DNA of 64,000 nt from Spirulina major PCC 6313. GTDB lineage: Bacteria > Cyanobacteriota > Cyanobacteriia > Cyanobacteriales > Spirulinaceae. The position numbers were made by a program, and so were the translations under genes. The stretch is from contig NZ_KV878783.1 of NCBI RefSeq assembly GCF_001890765.1, forward strand, positions 845,162-909,161, read 5' to 3'. Shown here piece by piece: positions 9,724-18,794 of the stretch (position 1 is the stretch's first letter; every line of letters starts with the position of its first letter). Under the pieces are notes generated by a model that made no database searches, was not told the DNA's origin, and was given only the letters and a program-made list of their open reading frames with translations.

Positions 9724-9933
9724 ATGGGTATAGGACAAAAATCAGGCTTGGTCTAAAACCCTGATGATTTCGTAGGTTGGGGAGAACAATAGCAAAACCT
9801 AACTCCCTAAAAATCCATAGTCTGTAGTGCGGGCATCTTACCCGCTGGGATCAGACAAAATAGGGAGCAAGATGCTCCCACTCCATCAAAATCAAGATTT
9901 TGCCGTACATTTCAACGTTTGTCCTGTACTCAT
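9724..9933. mobile_element. MITE copy A (210 bp) with 9-bp target duplication
   Basis: Flanked by direct repeats GGTGTGGTT (9715-9723 and 9934-9942). It matches, inverted, the element at 26654-26870 over nearly its whole length. Its ends correspond to the perfect repeat CTGAGTACAGGACAAAA of copy B, with a few substitutions here. Two internal hairpins are conserved (GCGGGC...GCCCGC and GGGAGCA...TGCTCCC). It has no coding capacity. It sits between the stop codon of the M50-like gene and the start codon of the ycf46-like gene. Confidence 0.85.
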
Positions 9934-9940
9934 GGTGTGG

Positions 9941-11404
9941 TTATGGGTTTGCTAATTGGGATGGATCGCGGACTGCTCGCCGGGCGATCGCTCCCATCCA
10001 CCACTGTTCATACCGAAAGGCCAGGGCTGCGATCGCGATCGCCCCACCCCCCAACAGGATCAACAGCATCGCCAAGGCCTTCACCCCCACCAGGGGCAAC
10101 TGATCCGCCAGTTTGACCAGATCATGATCTAAAAGGCCGCCTTTGCCCGCGATATAATTCGCCAGAGCCGTCGCCGAAAACAGCAGTTTGCCGCCAAAAT
10201 GCCACAGGTCAAACAGCGTAAACCAGCCCAACAGCGCCATGATCAACCGTTCCTGCGGCCGCAGACAAAAATATCGACCCAGGGCGAAATAAAGACAGAG
10301 GGCGATCGCTACCAGTTCGCCGCCGTGGCCCATGGCGGTAATCAGGATCTGATCGAGGGCGGTGATGCTGGCCAGGCCGTAGAGGAGCAGAATCCCGCCC
10401 CAGAGTCGCTGGGTGGGAATATTGTGGCGGTAGTGATAGCAGAGATAGCCGAAGCCGCTGAGGGCAAGGGGTGTAAACAACGGAATTCGGCCCACCGGGA
10501 TGGTAATGCCGCCGCCATACTGAAAGTCAAAGCTGGGAATGGCGATATACCCAAAGAGTAACGAGGCGATCGCATGGCCCAATTCATGCACCATCACCGT
10601 CCAGGCTCCGAACAGGATGCGGGTCAGGGGAATCAGCGCCAACGTCAGCCCCAGGGCCAAGCCACCGAGGATACAGGTGCGCCCATCGGGGTCAAGGCGG
10701 CGCACTTGGGGCGATCGCGCCTGGTCCGCTAACCGCCCCCCTTCATAGTCCACCGTCCAAATCGGATCACGCTGGCCCCGCCGATAGCCTTCGACCCGCA
10801 GTAGGTCCATAAACGGCAGGTCAAGATGTTGGGCGGTTTTGGCTACCCTGGGTGCGAGGGTTGCTTGGTCGGGCATTTTATTCGCACTGAGGCGCACCGT
10901 GACGCGGCGATCGCTCACCACCGTCCGCACTATCACATTATCGCGGCGAAATTCATGGGCAAAGAGTCCGGAAATTGCCCCCGATTGGCCCTGTTGGGCC
11001 GCGTCGATCAGGGCGTTGGGGGCAGCGGTGGGGAAGGCTGGGGCTGGTTCGGGCGGGGTGGGGGGAACCGGGGCGGCGATGGGTTCGGGTTCCGGTTCCG
11101 GGGCGGCGGGGGGAATGTAGGTGAGGGGAATGGTTTGCTGCCAGGTGTCGGTACTTTCGCCCATACGTCGCCCCCGGAGAATCAGCGATCGCACCCCCAC
11201 GGGCTGCAAAGACTGCATACCTTTGGTAATGAAGGGCGCGATCTCATCCTGCTTCGGCCCGTTCAGGGACTCCACAATTAAATCCAGCACCTCATCCCGA
11301 CGCTGCCCCATCACCCAAATGCCATGGGACTCTAGTTTTTCTCCTAACAACGATGCGATCGCCTCTGAATCCCCAGAGCGGGCTAGCTTGAGTAATTTCG
11401 ACAC
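9941..11404 (-). CDS. M50-like membrane metallopeptidase
   Basis: About 487 residues, starting at GTG 11404 (VSKLLKLARSGDSEAIASLL). This start is chosen because related cyanobacterial proteins begin with a similar short helical repeat; the frame stays open upstream to 11539. The N-terminal region is followed by a Pro/Glu-rich linker (about 105-130), a second soluble domain, and then about six membrane segments. The first of these carries HELGHA (VMVHELGHAIASLLFGY), the zinc site of site-2-protease/M50 peptidases. A distal LD.D motif seen in typical M50 enzymes is not obvious, so activity is uncertain. It is the upstream gene of an apparent operon with ycf46. Its TAA (9941-9943) overlaps the target duplication of the MITE. 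Confidence 0.75.
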   Translation of the reverse strand: MSKLLKLARSGDSEAIASLLGEKLESHGIWVMGQRRDEVLDLIVESLNGPKQDEIAPFITKGMQSLQPVGVRSLILRGRRMGESTDTWQQTIPLTYIPPAAPEPEPEPIAAPVPPTPPEPAPAFPTAAPNALIDAAQQGQSGAISGLFAHEFRRDNVIVRTVVSDRRVTVRLSANKMPDQATLAPRVAKTAQHLDLPFMDLLRVEGYRRGQRDPIWTVDYEGGRLADQARSPQVRRLDPDGRTCILGGLALGLTLALIPLTRILFGAWTVMVHELGHAIASLLFGYIAIPSFDFQYGGGITIPVGRIPLFTPLALSGFGYLCYHYRHNIPTQRLWGGILLLYGLASITALDQILITAMGHGGELVAIALCLYFALGRYFCLRPQERLIMALLGWFTLFDLWHFGGKLLFSATALANYIAGKGGLLDHDLVKLADQLPLVGVKALAMLLILLGGGAIAIAALAFRYEQWWMGAIARRAVRDPSQLANP

Positions 11405-11775
11405 AGCATCACCAGAAAATGACAGCTTCTCCCATGCTAGGCCGAAACCCCAGCCCCATCTCCAAAGGTGACAGGATTTGATACAGTTTGCACCCATCCC
11501 CTTGGTCTTTGGCGCAGAGAGAGACAACGGTAACCCCAAGATTTCAGGTGACTGTATTCAACGAGACTGACATAACAGAGGGTATCACCGATGCGGGTCT
11601 GGGGGTGTTCAGGGGCGCGATCGCGCTGCGAGACCATAGGCTTAAGGTGTGCCACATCATCCTCTCACTATGGTTCCTCTCCAGGCGGCGGAGCCGCTCA
11701 AGGCACATGTCACAGCAGAGCCATGACACGAGGGGAGCGATGTCTCACTATCACCGTGGGAGTAGGGATGGTGTT
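11405..11775. other. Intergenic, nothing recognised
   Basis: About 370 bp between the M50-like gene and the CHAT pseudogene. It contains short GC-rich inverted repeats (for example around 11690-11705) but no gene, RNA or known repeat that I can support. It should contain the promoter of the M50-like gene. Confidence 0.4.
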
Positions 11776-13440
11776 TCAATGTGACATAGGTCGCCAATCC
11801 CCTGATGGAATGAATGCTGCCCAATAGTAGGGGTGGGCATTGTTGGCACTTTGCGCCATGGCTAGCTGCACCTGTCGCAGGGCATCACTGCGACCGGCTC
11901 CCTGTTGCAAGCGTTGATAATAATCCACCATTAAATCTTTGGTTTCCTCATCCGCCACTTTCCAGAGGCTAATCACTTGGCTTTCGGAGCCGGCAATGGT
12001 CAGGGCACGCCGCAACCCATAGACTCCTTCGCCATTGGCCACTTCACCGATGCCGGTTTCACAGGCGGAAAGAATCGCCAACTGTGTCCCCCGCAAATTC
12101 AGACCCGCCACCTCTAACGCGGTGAGTGCGCCATCTTCTGCCCCGCTCTGGCGTGAATTAAACCCCGCCAAGGCTAAACCCGATCGCAGTAAGGGATTCT
12201 CTACTGGGCCACGGGGGCGGGGTGTGGAACCGGGACGGGGACGCACATCAATGAGACCCCGCGCATCAAAACCTGAACCGAAATCGGAAGCCGCTACCCG
12301 TTCCACATCTTCTAAAAAGAAGCCGTGGGTGGCAATGTGGAGAATTTCGGGGCCTTGGACTTGTTTGATGGCGTTTTCGGTGGCTGCGTTACGGGTGAGA
12401 ATCGTGGCGTTGGGTAGGGTGGCGGTGAGGGCTTCGGCTTCGGCGGCTGTGCCGGGGAGGTCGCCAAATCGCAGGTTTGCCAGGTCTTGGGAACGCTGGG
12501 CGGCGCGATTATTCGTCGCTATGAATGGGCCTGCTTCTGATTGGCCATAGTCGGGGTCGGCAACGATGAGGGGCGGGGATTGGGGTTTGGGGTTGAGTTG
12601 GAGGCGTTTGAGGTCGCGGCCGGTGGTGAGGTAGGTGATCTGGTGGGTTTCGAGGAGGTATTGATTTTGTGGGTTAACGAGGGCAGCGAAGGGGATCAGG
12701 TTGAGTTGGCTATCGGGGGAAATGAGCAGATGTTGGGCGTTGCCGAGTTTGGCGCGGATCGGCTCCATGAGGAGGGCATCGAGTTCCCGTCCCCGTCGTT
12801 GGGCGGCGGTGAGGTCGTGGGGGTTGTCGAGTTCTTGGCGGAGGTTTTGGGCGGCGGTGTTGATGGGGGCGGCGGGGCCGAGGTCGAGCCATTGGGGTGA
12901 GCCGTTGGCCGGGAGGATATAGGCAGCGTAGTGGGGGTCTGAATATTCGTTGGTTTTGGGATCGTAGGGGCGATACTGAACGATTTCGATCAGGGCGGCA
13001 TCGGTAGGGATTAGGCTCTGGATACCTTCGATGGTGACGGGTTCGCTCTGGATGCGGAATTCATCGCTGGCGCGGGCGAGTTGGGTTTCGAGGCGATCGG
13101 CTTCGCCTTTGAGGGTGGCGATCCGTTGGCGATAGGTGTCAGTGATCGTTGCAGGCGGACGAAAGAGAACGGCAGCAAGTTCGCTACGTTTGGCGCTGAG
13201 GTTATCCAGGAGGCGTTGATTTTCAGGCGTTAGATTATCGCGCAGGAGTTGGATGTTGTTGCTGACGGCATCAAGGATGCGACCTTTACGACGGAGGATG
13301 GTGGTAAGAGCGAGGTTTCCGGCTTCGGGGTTGGTGGGGGCAGTTTGGATGTTGAGAGAAATGACGGAGTCGGTTGAACCGGAGATGGTGCGGAAATAGT
13401 CTTGTTTGTGGCGTTCGGAACCAATTGCAAGGAGTGCATC
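11776..13440 (-). pseudogene. CHAT-domain protein, 5'-truncated by IS630
   Basis: The frame is open from the IS junction (13440) to TGA at 11776, giving about 554 residues. It starts mid-protein at DALLAIGSERHKQDYF. The region LALTTILRRKGRILDAVS and the coiled segment after it are typical of the linker between TPR repeats and CHAT in cyanobacterial TPR-CHAT proteins. The CHAT domain is complete: His in ILHIATHGFF, Cys in LAILSACETGIG, and the ending AHPYYWAAFIPSGDW. The N-terminal part, expected to hold TPR repeats, is missing exactly at the IS630 boundary. An internal ATG (12768) could still yield a bare CHAT domain, but no promoter is evident. CHAT proteins are caspase-like proteases. Confidence 0.8.
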
Positions 13441-13442
13441 TA

Positions 13443-14649
13443 GTGCTTAGTCAAAGAGATAGTGCCGAGTGAGAAGAGTAAGATGAAGTCAGTGTTCAAA
13501 CCAAGGCTGACATGGTCAAAAAATACGTTGTGCGCTTAAGTGACGAAGAACGACAAAACCTCCAGGAAATTGTCACCACGGGGAAACGGGCTGCGGCTCT
13601 GATTAATCATGCCCGAATTCTCCTCAAAGCCGATTGCCAGCAATCCCCCGGTTGGCGAGATCAGGATATAAAAGAAGCCCTTGATATCAGCCTTAGAACT
13701 ATTGAGCGAGTGCGGAAACGATTTGTCGAAGAGGGGCTAGAGGCAGCCTTAAGCCCTCGCCCCCATCCCCGTCGCCCCCGAAAGTTGGATGGCACAACGG
13801 AGGCACACTTAGTGGCGTTGTGCTGTAGTGAACCGCCCGCAGGTCAGGGGCGATGGACGTTACGTTTGTTAGCACAGCAGATGGTGGAGTTGGACTATGT
13901 CGATGACATCAGCCATGAAAGCGTGCGGCAACTGCTAAAAAAAACGAACTCCAACCCTGGCGACAAAGCTGTTGGGTAATTCCACCGAGCCAAAGCGCAG
14001 AGTTTGTCTGGCATATGGAGGCAGTCTTGACGGTCTATCAGACGGATTACACCCCAAACATGCCTGTGATTTGCATTGATGAAGCGAGCAAACAGTTAGT
14101 CAAAGAAACCCGCCTACCCATTCCGGCTCAACCGGGGCAGCCCGAACGGGTGGATTATGAATATGAGCGCAACGGGACAGCCAACCTGTTTATGGTCTGT
14201 GAACCGATGATTGGGTGGCGGCGCGTGACGGTCACAGAGCGTCGCACCGCAGTAGATTATGCCCACTTGCTCAAAACGTTAGTGGATATCGATTACGCCC
14301 AAGCCCAAAAAATCATTGTCATTCAGGATAATCTCAATACTCATTCCCCGGCCTCACTCTACAAAGCCTTTGAACCGGCAGAAGCACAACGCATCTTGAG
14401 TCGATTGGAATTTTGCCATACCCCCAAACATGGCAGTTGGCTGAATATGGCCGAGATTGAACTGAGTGTTTTGAGTCGTCAGTGCTTAAGTCGCCGGATT
14501 TCTGATCAGGAGACACTCAAGCGTGAAGTGGATGCCTGGCAAGACGAGCGCAATCATCAGGAAACATGGATTGATTGGCGATTTACAACGGCTGATGCCA
14601 GGCTAAAATTACAACATCTCTATCCGTCAATTGATTGTTGACTGGACAC
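13443..14649 (+). mobile_element. IS630-family insertion sequence, intact (1207 bp)
   Basis: Flanked by TA dinucleotides (13441-13442 and 14650-14651), the IS630 target. Terminal inverted repeats are GTGCTTAGTCAA (left) and GTGTCCAGTCAA (right end, reverse complement). It contains a two-frame transposase joined by a -1 frameshift site. It separates two truncated genes, a CHAT gene on the left and a DUF3368 gene on the right. Confidence 0.9.
13512..14641 (+). CDS. IS630 transposase, made by -1 ribosomal frameshifting
   Basis: ORF1 (13512-13979) is the HTH half, ending LLKKTNSNPGDKAVG. ORF2 carries the DDE half, with CIDEAS, IVIQDNLNTH and CHTPKHGSWLNMAEIELSV. At 13935-13944 a run of eight A follows CT, so the zero-frame codons read CTA AAA AAA ACG. 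A -1 slip on A_AAA_AAA continues as NELQPWRQSCWVIPPSQSAEFVWHMEAV, which is the conserved IS630 link (NEL.PW....W.IPP...AEFVW). The joint protein is therefore a complete transposase of about 375 residues that cuts and pastes at TA. The family is known to use this device. The slip here is inferred from the sequence. Confidence 0.85.
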
Positions 14650-14972
14650 TAGCCGAAGAACAACAAGCCGCTCAGTTATTAATCAATGAGCAAGCTGCGC
14701 GACGAGTTGCCCGGTCTCGAAATTTACCGTTAATTGGCACGATGGGGATTTTAGTTCTGGCCAAGCGACAGGGTTTACTCCAGTCCGTCAAAACTGTACT
14801 CGATGCAATGCGAAAGCAAGGAACTTGGATTTCCGAGCGGCTACATAGCGGTTTTCATAAAATTGCGGTACACAGATCCCCCTCAATCCCCCTTAAAAAG
14901 GGGGAAGTAGCGTTCTCATCTTTTCGCAATCCGCTGTATCAACAAATCGTGGCTTTAGCTCAGGAAGAATAA
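14650..14972 (+). pseudogene. DUF3368 (PIN-like) protein, N-terminally truncated
   Basis: From the IS630 junction the frame reads LAEEQQAAQLLINEQAARRVA, then RNLPLIGTMGILVLAKRQGLL, typical of the C-terminal half of DUF3368 proteins, which are PIN-like toxin components of toxin-antitoxin pairs. The first 60-70 residues, including the N-terminal acidic site, are missing. A 93-bp palindromic insertion (14844-14936) interrupts the C-terminal helix in frame: ERL and YQQIVALAQEE would be contiguous without it. No antitoxin gene remains. It is non-functional. Confidence 0.7.
14844..14936. repeat. 93-bp palindromic mini-element inside DUF3368 remnant
   Basis: The insertion adds exactly 31 codons without a stop. 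Its centre is a strong hairpin (TCCCCCTTAAAAAGGGGGA, 14887-14905) preceded by GATCCCCCTCAA, a widespread cyanobacterial small repeat. The ends are imperfect inverted repeats (CATAGCGG on the left, CAGCGG on the right reverse strand) next to TA. Exact ends are ambiguous by a few bases. Confidence 0.65.
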
Positions 14973-15187
14973 TACTTAAGACCCAACACCCCCACCCCCT
15001 GACCCATCCCTCCAACTCCCCTCGCAGCAAACACGCCCCCAACGTAGCCCAGCAAGGGGCGCAGCGCCAAGGCAAGCATAAAATGTCCCATGGGATGACC
15101 TCAACAAGCTGACCGTATTCACTTATAGGAGGCTGAACGAACGTTTTTGCAGTTTGGGGGAAATTTTTTTGGGGTTTGGCTGTGTGG

Positions 15188-15293
15188 GGTGATTGAAATC
15201 CCCGCCCCATAGCGCAAACCCGTTGAAACGCTTTCCGGAGTGGGCTTCAGCCCACTTTCGCTATGAGCCAGGGGTTTTAATGCTGGGCGGTGG
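15188..15293. repeat. Four-hairpin repeat, copy R1
   Basis: Successive pairings: GGGGTGATTGAAATCCCC; AACCCGTTGAAACGCTT (decayed); AGTGGGCTTCAGCCCACT; GAGCCAGGGG...GCTGGGCGG. The same modules occur at 51341-51453 and 63163-63266. It lies between the DUF3368 remnant and the GST gene. The preceding bases (14973-15187) hold nothing that I recognise. Confidence 0.8.
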
Positions 15294-15384
15294 GACGGTT
15301 CTTACTATCTAAACCGGGTTACACTTCTCCATTAACCTCAAATTTGTTGTTTGGAATGTTTTCGCGTTTCTTTTGATATTACTC

Positions 15385-15999
15385 ATGATTGACCTTTATA
15401 CCGCTGCCACGCCCAACGGTCGCAAACCTGCGATCGCCCTCGAAGAAATGGGACTCCCCTACACTGTCCACACCATTGACCTGTCCCAAAAAGAACAGTT
15501 CAGCCCCGAATTTGTCGCCCTCAACCCCAACAGCAAAATCCCGGTGATCACCGACCGGGATACGGGGCTGACGATTTTTGAATCCGGGGCGATTTTGATC
15601 TATTTGGCAGAAAAAACCGGGATGCTGTGGCCGAGCGATCGCGCTCAACGCATGGATGCACTGCAATGGTTGATGTTTCAGATGGGCAGCGTTGGGCCCA
15701 TGCTCGGCCAGTTGGGGCATTTTCGCCACAGTGCCCCGGAACCCGTACCCTACGGCATCACCCGCTACGAAGCCGAAACCCTGCGCCTGTTCGGCGTTCT
15801 CGATCGGCAACTGAGCCACCGGGACTATGTAGCCGGAGCCTATTCCATTGCAGATATCGCCCTCTATCCCTGGATCGCCCTCTATAACCATCTCCAAGTC
15901 TCCATTGAGGCATATCCCCATCTCACCCGATGGGTGAACACCCTCACCGCTCGCCCGGCCGTCCAAGCGGGTATGGCTCGCGTCAATCAGAAGACCTAA
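15385..15999 (+). CDS. Nu-class glutathione S-transferase (YfcG-like)
   Basis: 204 residues from ATG 15385 (MIDLYTAATPNGRKPAIALEE). The sequence follows E. coli YfcG closely: the TPNGRK site near residue 9-14, NPNSKIPVI (cis-Pro), the ESGAILIYLAEKTG glutathione-binding segment, and GPMLGQLGHFRHSAPE in the helical domain. Nu-class GSTs have disulfide-bond reductase activity with glutathione, acting in the cytoplasm on oxidative damage. The gene is alone between repeats and an IS1-family element. A start four codons upstream (TTG) is possible but lacks support. Confidence 0.9.
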   Translation: MIDLYTAATPNGRKPAIALEEMGLPYTVHTIDLSQKEQFSPEFVALNPNSKIPVITDRDTGLTIFESGAILIYLAEKTGMLWPSDRAQRMDALQWLMFQMGSVGPMLGQLGHFRHSAPEPVPYGITRYEAETLRLFGVLDRQLSHRDYVAGAYSIADIALYPWIALYNHLQVSIEAYPHLTRWVNTLTARPAVQAGMARVNQKT

Positions 16000-16170
16000 G
16001 CAGCGCCCCATCTCATGGAGAGACCGTGCCGAATTTAACAGCACCAAGCCTAAAACATTGTTATTACCAAGTGATACATTCAGCAAACCCATGATGAATG
16101 TCGAGATCGTAGGATCTTTTGATTCGTACCATCAACGGATTGATCTGCAACCCTGGGCATTCAAGTGGGG

Positions 16171-17071
16171 GGTAGTGCGTCAAAATGATGTGGGTTTGGT
16201 AAAGTAGAGGAATCGTTACCACTGCACTAAAACTATGGAATGTCGGCTCTGCGGTCATCCCAAAACCCACAAACACGGCAAAATGCCCAATGGTCATCAA
16301 CGCTACTTCTGCCCTCACTGCCAGCAAACCTTTGCCGAGAGTTTTGACACCCTCTACTACTATCGCCATGTTACTCCGGAGCAGATTGAGCAAGTACTTC
16401 AAGCCCACAGTGAAGGCACTAGCTTGCGAGGAGTCAGCCGCATCAGCGGATTAGCCTATAACACCGTGGTCAGTATTATTCGTGCCGCCAGTGCTAAAGC
16501 TTTGCTGGTTCATAACGACCAAGTGCAGGGCGTGGAAACGGAGGACGTGAGTGCTGATGAGATGTGGTCATTCGTGAAAAAAAACAAACAATGCTTGCCC
16601 GAAGAAGTTGAAGTAGGCGATTGCTGGATTGCGATGAGTTTGGCAGATTCGAGCGGGTTAATCTTGACAGCACGAGTGGGGAAACACACCGATGAACTGA
16701 TTGAAGAACTGGTGGTGAGCACGGAGGGAAAGACCCATTGCCAGCAATGGAATAGTGACAACTGGGGAGGATATGAGCGGGTACTGCCGCTGGAAATTGA
16801 GCACTACATTGGCAAAGACCAAACGCAACGGTTGGAGCGTACCAATGGAATTATCAGGCAGCAGACGGGTAGGTGGCATCGACGACAGAACAAGTTTGGC
16901 AAACTGTGGCAGCAGACAAAGGTGACGGTGCGTTTAGTGGTGAGTTATTTCAACTGGATCTGGCAGCACAGTCGCTACAAGAGCACGGCGGCACAACGAG
17001 CAGGATTGACTGACCATCGCTGGAGTTGGCAGGATATCCTCTCCTTCCCCACAATAATCTAATGCACTACC
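16171..17071 (+). mobile_element. IS1-family insertion sequence, copy 1 (901 bp)
   Basis: The ends are GGTAGTGCGT (left) and GGTAGTGCAT (right, reverse strand). It is flanked by an 8-bp target duplication AAGTGGGG (16163-16170 and 17072-17079). It encodes one intact transposase. A nearly identical copy in opposite orientation begins at 63413. The perfect target duplication points to recent, simple insertion. Confidence 0.92.
16235..17062 (+). CDS. IS1-family transposase
   Basis: 275 residues in a single frame. The N-terminus is a zinc ribbon (CRLCGHPKTHKHG...RYFCPHCQQTF), followed by a helix-turn-helix (GVSRISGLAYNTVVSI). The DDE core follows: DEMWSFV for the first acid, SDNWGGYERVLP for the second, and QRLERTNGIIRQQTGRWHRR for the third. 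Unlike E. coli IS1, the two domains are fused without frameshifting. At codons 115-118 a run of eight A (GTG AAA AAA AAC) keeps the frame; copy 2 at 63413 has nine A and is frameshifted. It cuts and inserts with an 8-bp duplication. Confidence 0.92.
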   Translation: MECRLCGHPKTHKHGKMPNGHQRYFCPHCQQTFAESFDTLYYYRHVTPEQIEQVLQAHSEGTSLRGVSRISGLAYNTVVSIIRAASAKALLVHNDQVQGVETEDVSADEMWSFVKKNKQCLPEEVEVGDCWIAMSLADSSGLILTARVGKHTDELIEELVVSTEGKTHCQQWNSDNWGGYERVLPLEIEHYIGKDQTQRLERTNGIIRQQTGRWHRRQNKFGKLWQQTKVTVRLVVSYFNWIWQHSRYKSTAAQRAGLTDHRWSWQDILSFPTII

Positions 17072-17171
17072 AAGTGGGGTTTGTTTAATTTGGGAGGGTT
17101 GACTCCCCATCTCATTGTGACGTTCTGCATTGATGATCATTGCCTAGCTCTGTCATTAAAACACTATCCTT

Positions 17172-18743
17172 ATGAAATCGTTTAGACCGCGCCGTCCTCT
17201 CCATCCCTGGGCCACTGCCGTTAGAAACCTCGGATTGATGCTGATTCAAAATCCACTGTGGAGGTCGATGGGCTTAACGGCTCTCCTCATCTGTGCGATC
17301 GCACCCCGTGCCTTTGCCCAGGATGCCGCTGTTACCGGGGCCGATGCCATCTTCAAACCCATCGTGGACGTGATGTCCGTCCTGCTCTTTTTTAAAATTG
17401 GGGGCGAAAATGGATTCCCTTTCATTGTGCTGTGGCTCTTTATCGCTGCCATCTTCTTCACCTTGCGGATGGGTTTTATCAATGTGCGCGGCTTTAAGCA
17501 CGCCATAGAAGTCGTCCAAGGCAAATTTGACGACCCCAATGACGAAGGGGAAGTCTCCCACTTTCAAGCCCTCGCCACTGCTGTTTCCGGAACCGTCGGC
17601 CTCGGTAATATTGCCGGGGTTGCCGTCGCCATTCAGTTAGGCGGCCCCGGCGCGATGGTCTGGCTGACCCTGGCGGGTTTTTGCGGCATGGTCACTAAGT
17701 TTGTGGAATGCACCCTGGCGGTGAAATATCGCCGCATCGCCAGTGACGGAACCGTCTTAGGCGGGCCGATGTATTACCTGACGCGGGGTTTATCCCCCAA
17801 GGGGATGCGTCCCCTGGGGAAAGGATTGGCGGTGTTGTTCTGCATTCTCTGCCTGGGTGGGAGCCTTGGCGGGGCGAATATGTTTCAGTCCAACCAAGCC
17901 TACGCTGCGATTAATGGCTTAGTGCCCGGCATCCCAGCATGGCTGTTTGGGCTTGTGCTTGCAGGTTTGGCGGGCTTCGTGATTATTGGCGGGATTCGTC
18001 GCATCGGGGCCGTGGCGGAAAAACTCGTCCCGGCAATGGCGGTGATCTATGCAGTTGCTTGTCTGTTCGTGATTGTGGTCAATATCGCTGAAGTTCCGGC
18101 CGCTGTAGCGACGATCTTCCGGGAAGCCTTTGCACCCTCTGCCGCTGTGGGTGGCATCGTTGGGGTCATGGTGCAGGGGATTCGCCGTAGTTCGTTTTCC
18201 AATGAAGCCGGTGTGGGTTCAGCCGCGATCGCACACTCCGCCGCCCGTACCGATGAACATATCCGCGAAGGTATCGTGGCACTGCTTGAGCCGTTCATTG
18301 ATACCGTCGTAATCTGTAACATGACGGCGATCGCGATCGTCCTCAGCGGTGTTTACCAAGATACTGGCGACGAATTAAGCGGTGTGGCGATGACCTCCAA
18401 CGCCTTCGCCTCCGTGATTAGTTGGTTTCCCATCGTCTTGAGCATTGCGGTGTGTTTATTTGCCTTCTCCACGATTATTTCCTGGAGCTATTACGGCATC
18501 CAAGCCTGGAGCTATTTATTCGGCTCCGAAACTACGATCATCTTCAAAGTGATCTACATCGTCTGCACCTTCTTAGGTTGCTTAACCAGCTTGGGTTTGA
18601 TCATCGACTTCAGCGATTTAATGTTACTCGGTATGGCATTCCCTAACTTGATCGGCTGTTACATTCTTTCCAATGAAGTCGCCAGTGATTTGAAAGACTA
18701 TTGGGATCGATTAAGCTCCGGCAATATGTTGACCTACGAATAA
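17172..18743 (+). CDS. Sodium:alanine symporter family (AGCS) transporter
   Basis: 523 residues from ATG 17172. An N-terminal segment with a hydrophobic stretch (about 33-50, ending RAFAQ) looks like a signal or first TM. The AGCS core then shows FFTLRMGFINVRGFKHAI, FQALATAVSGTVGLGNIAGVA, GPGAMVWLTLAGFCGM and GGPMYYL, and later SFSNEAGVGSAAIAHSAA. These are signature segments of the Na+-coupled alanine/glycine carriers (DagA/AlsT). It should have about ten membrane helices in the cytoplasmic membrane. It is a single-gene unit closed by a terminator at 18762. Confidence 0.93.
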   Translation: MKSFRPRRPLHPWATAVRNLGLMLIQNPLWRSMGLTALLICAIAPRAFAQDAAVTGADAIFKPIVDVMSVLLFFKIGGENGFPFIVLWLFIAAIFFTLRMGFINVRGFKHAIEVVQGKFDDPNDEGEVSHFQALATAVSGTVGLGNIAGVAVAIQLGGPGAMVWLTLAGFCGMVTKFVECTLAVKYRRIASDGTVLGGPMYYLTRGLSPKGMRPLGKGLAVLFCILCLGGSLGGANMFQSNQAYAAINGLVPGIPAWLFGLVLAGLAGFVIIGGIRRIGAVAEKLVPAMAVIYAVACLFVIVVNIAEVPAAVATIFREAFAPSAAVGGIVGVMVQGIRRSSFSNEAGVGSAAIAHSAARTDEHIREGIVALLEPFIDTVVICNMTAIAIVLSGVYQDTGDELSGVAMTSNAFASVISWFPIVLSIAVCLFAFSTIISWSYYGIQAWSYLFGSETTIIFKVIYIVCTFLGCLTSLGLIIDFSDLMLLGMAFPNLIGCYILSNEVASDLKDYWDRLSSGNMLTYE

Positions 18744-18761
18744 GGGAACCCATTTAAGTTA

Positions 18762-18794
18762 GAAACCCCTCACCGGATTTTAGTGAGGGGTTTC
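18762..18794 (+). terminator. Rho-independent terminator after AGCS gene
   Basis: GAAACCCCTCAC and GTGAGGGGTTTC pair perfectly around an 8-9 nt loop, 19 bp after the stop codon. The stem ends in TTTC rather than a long T tract. Confidence 0.75.
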
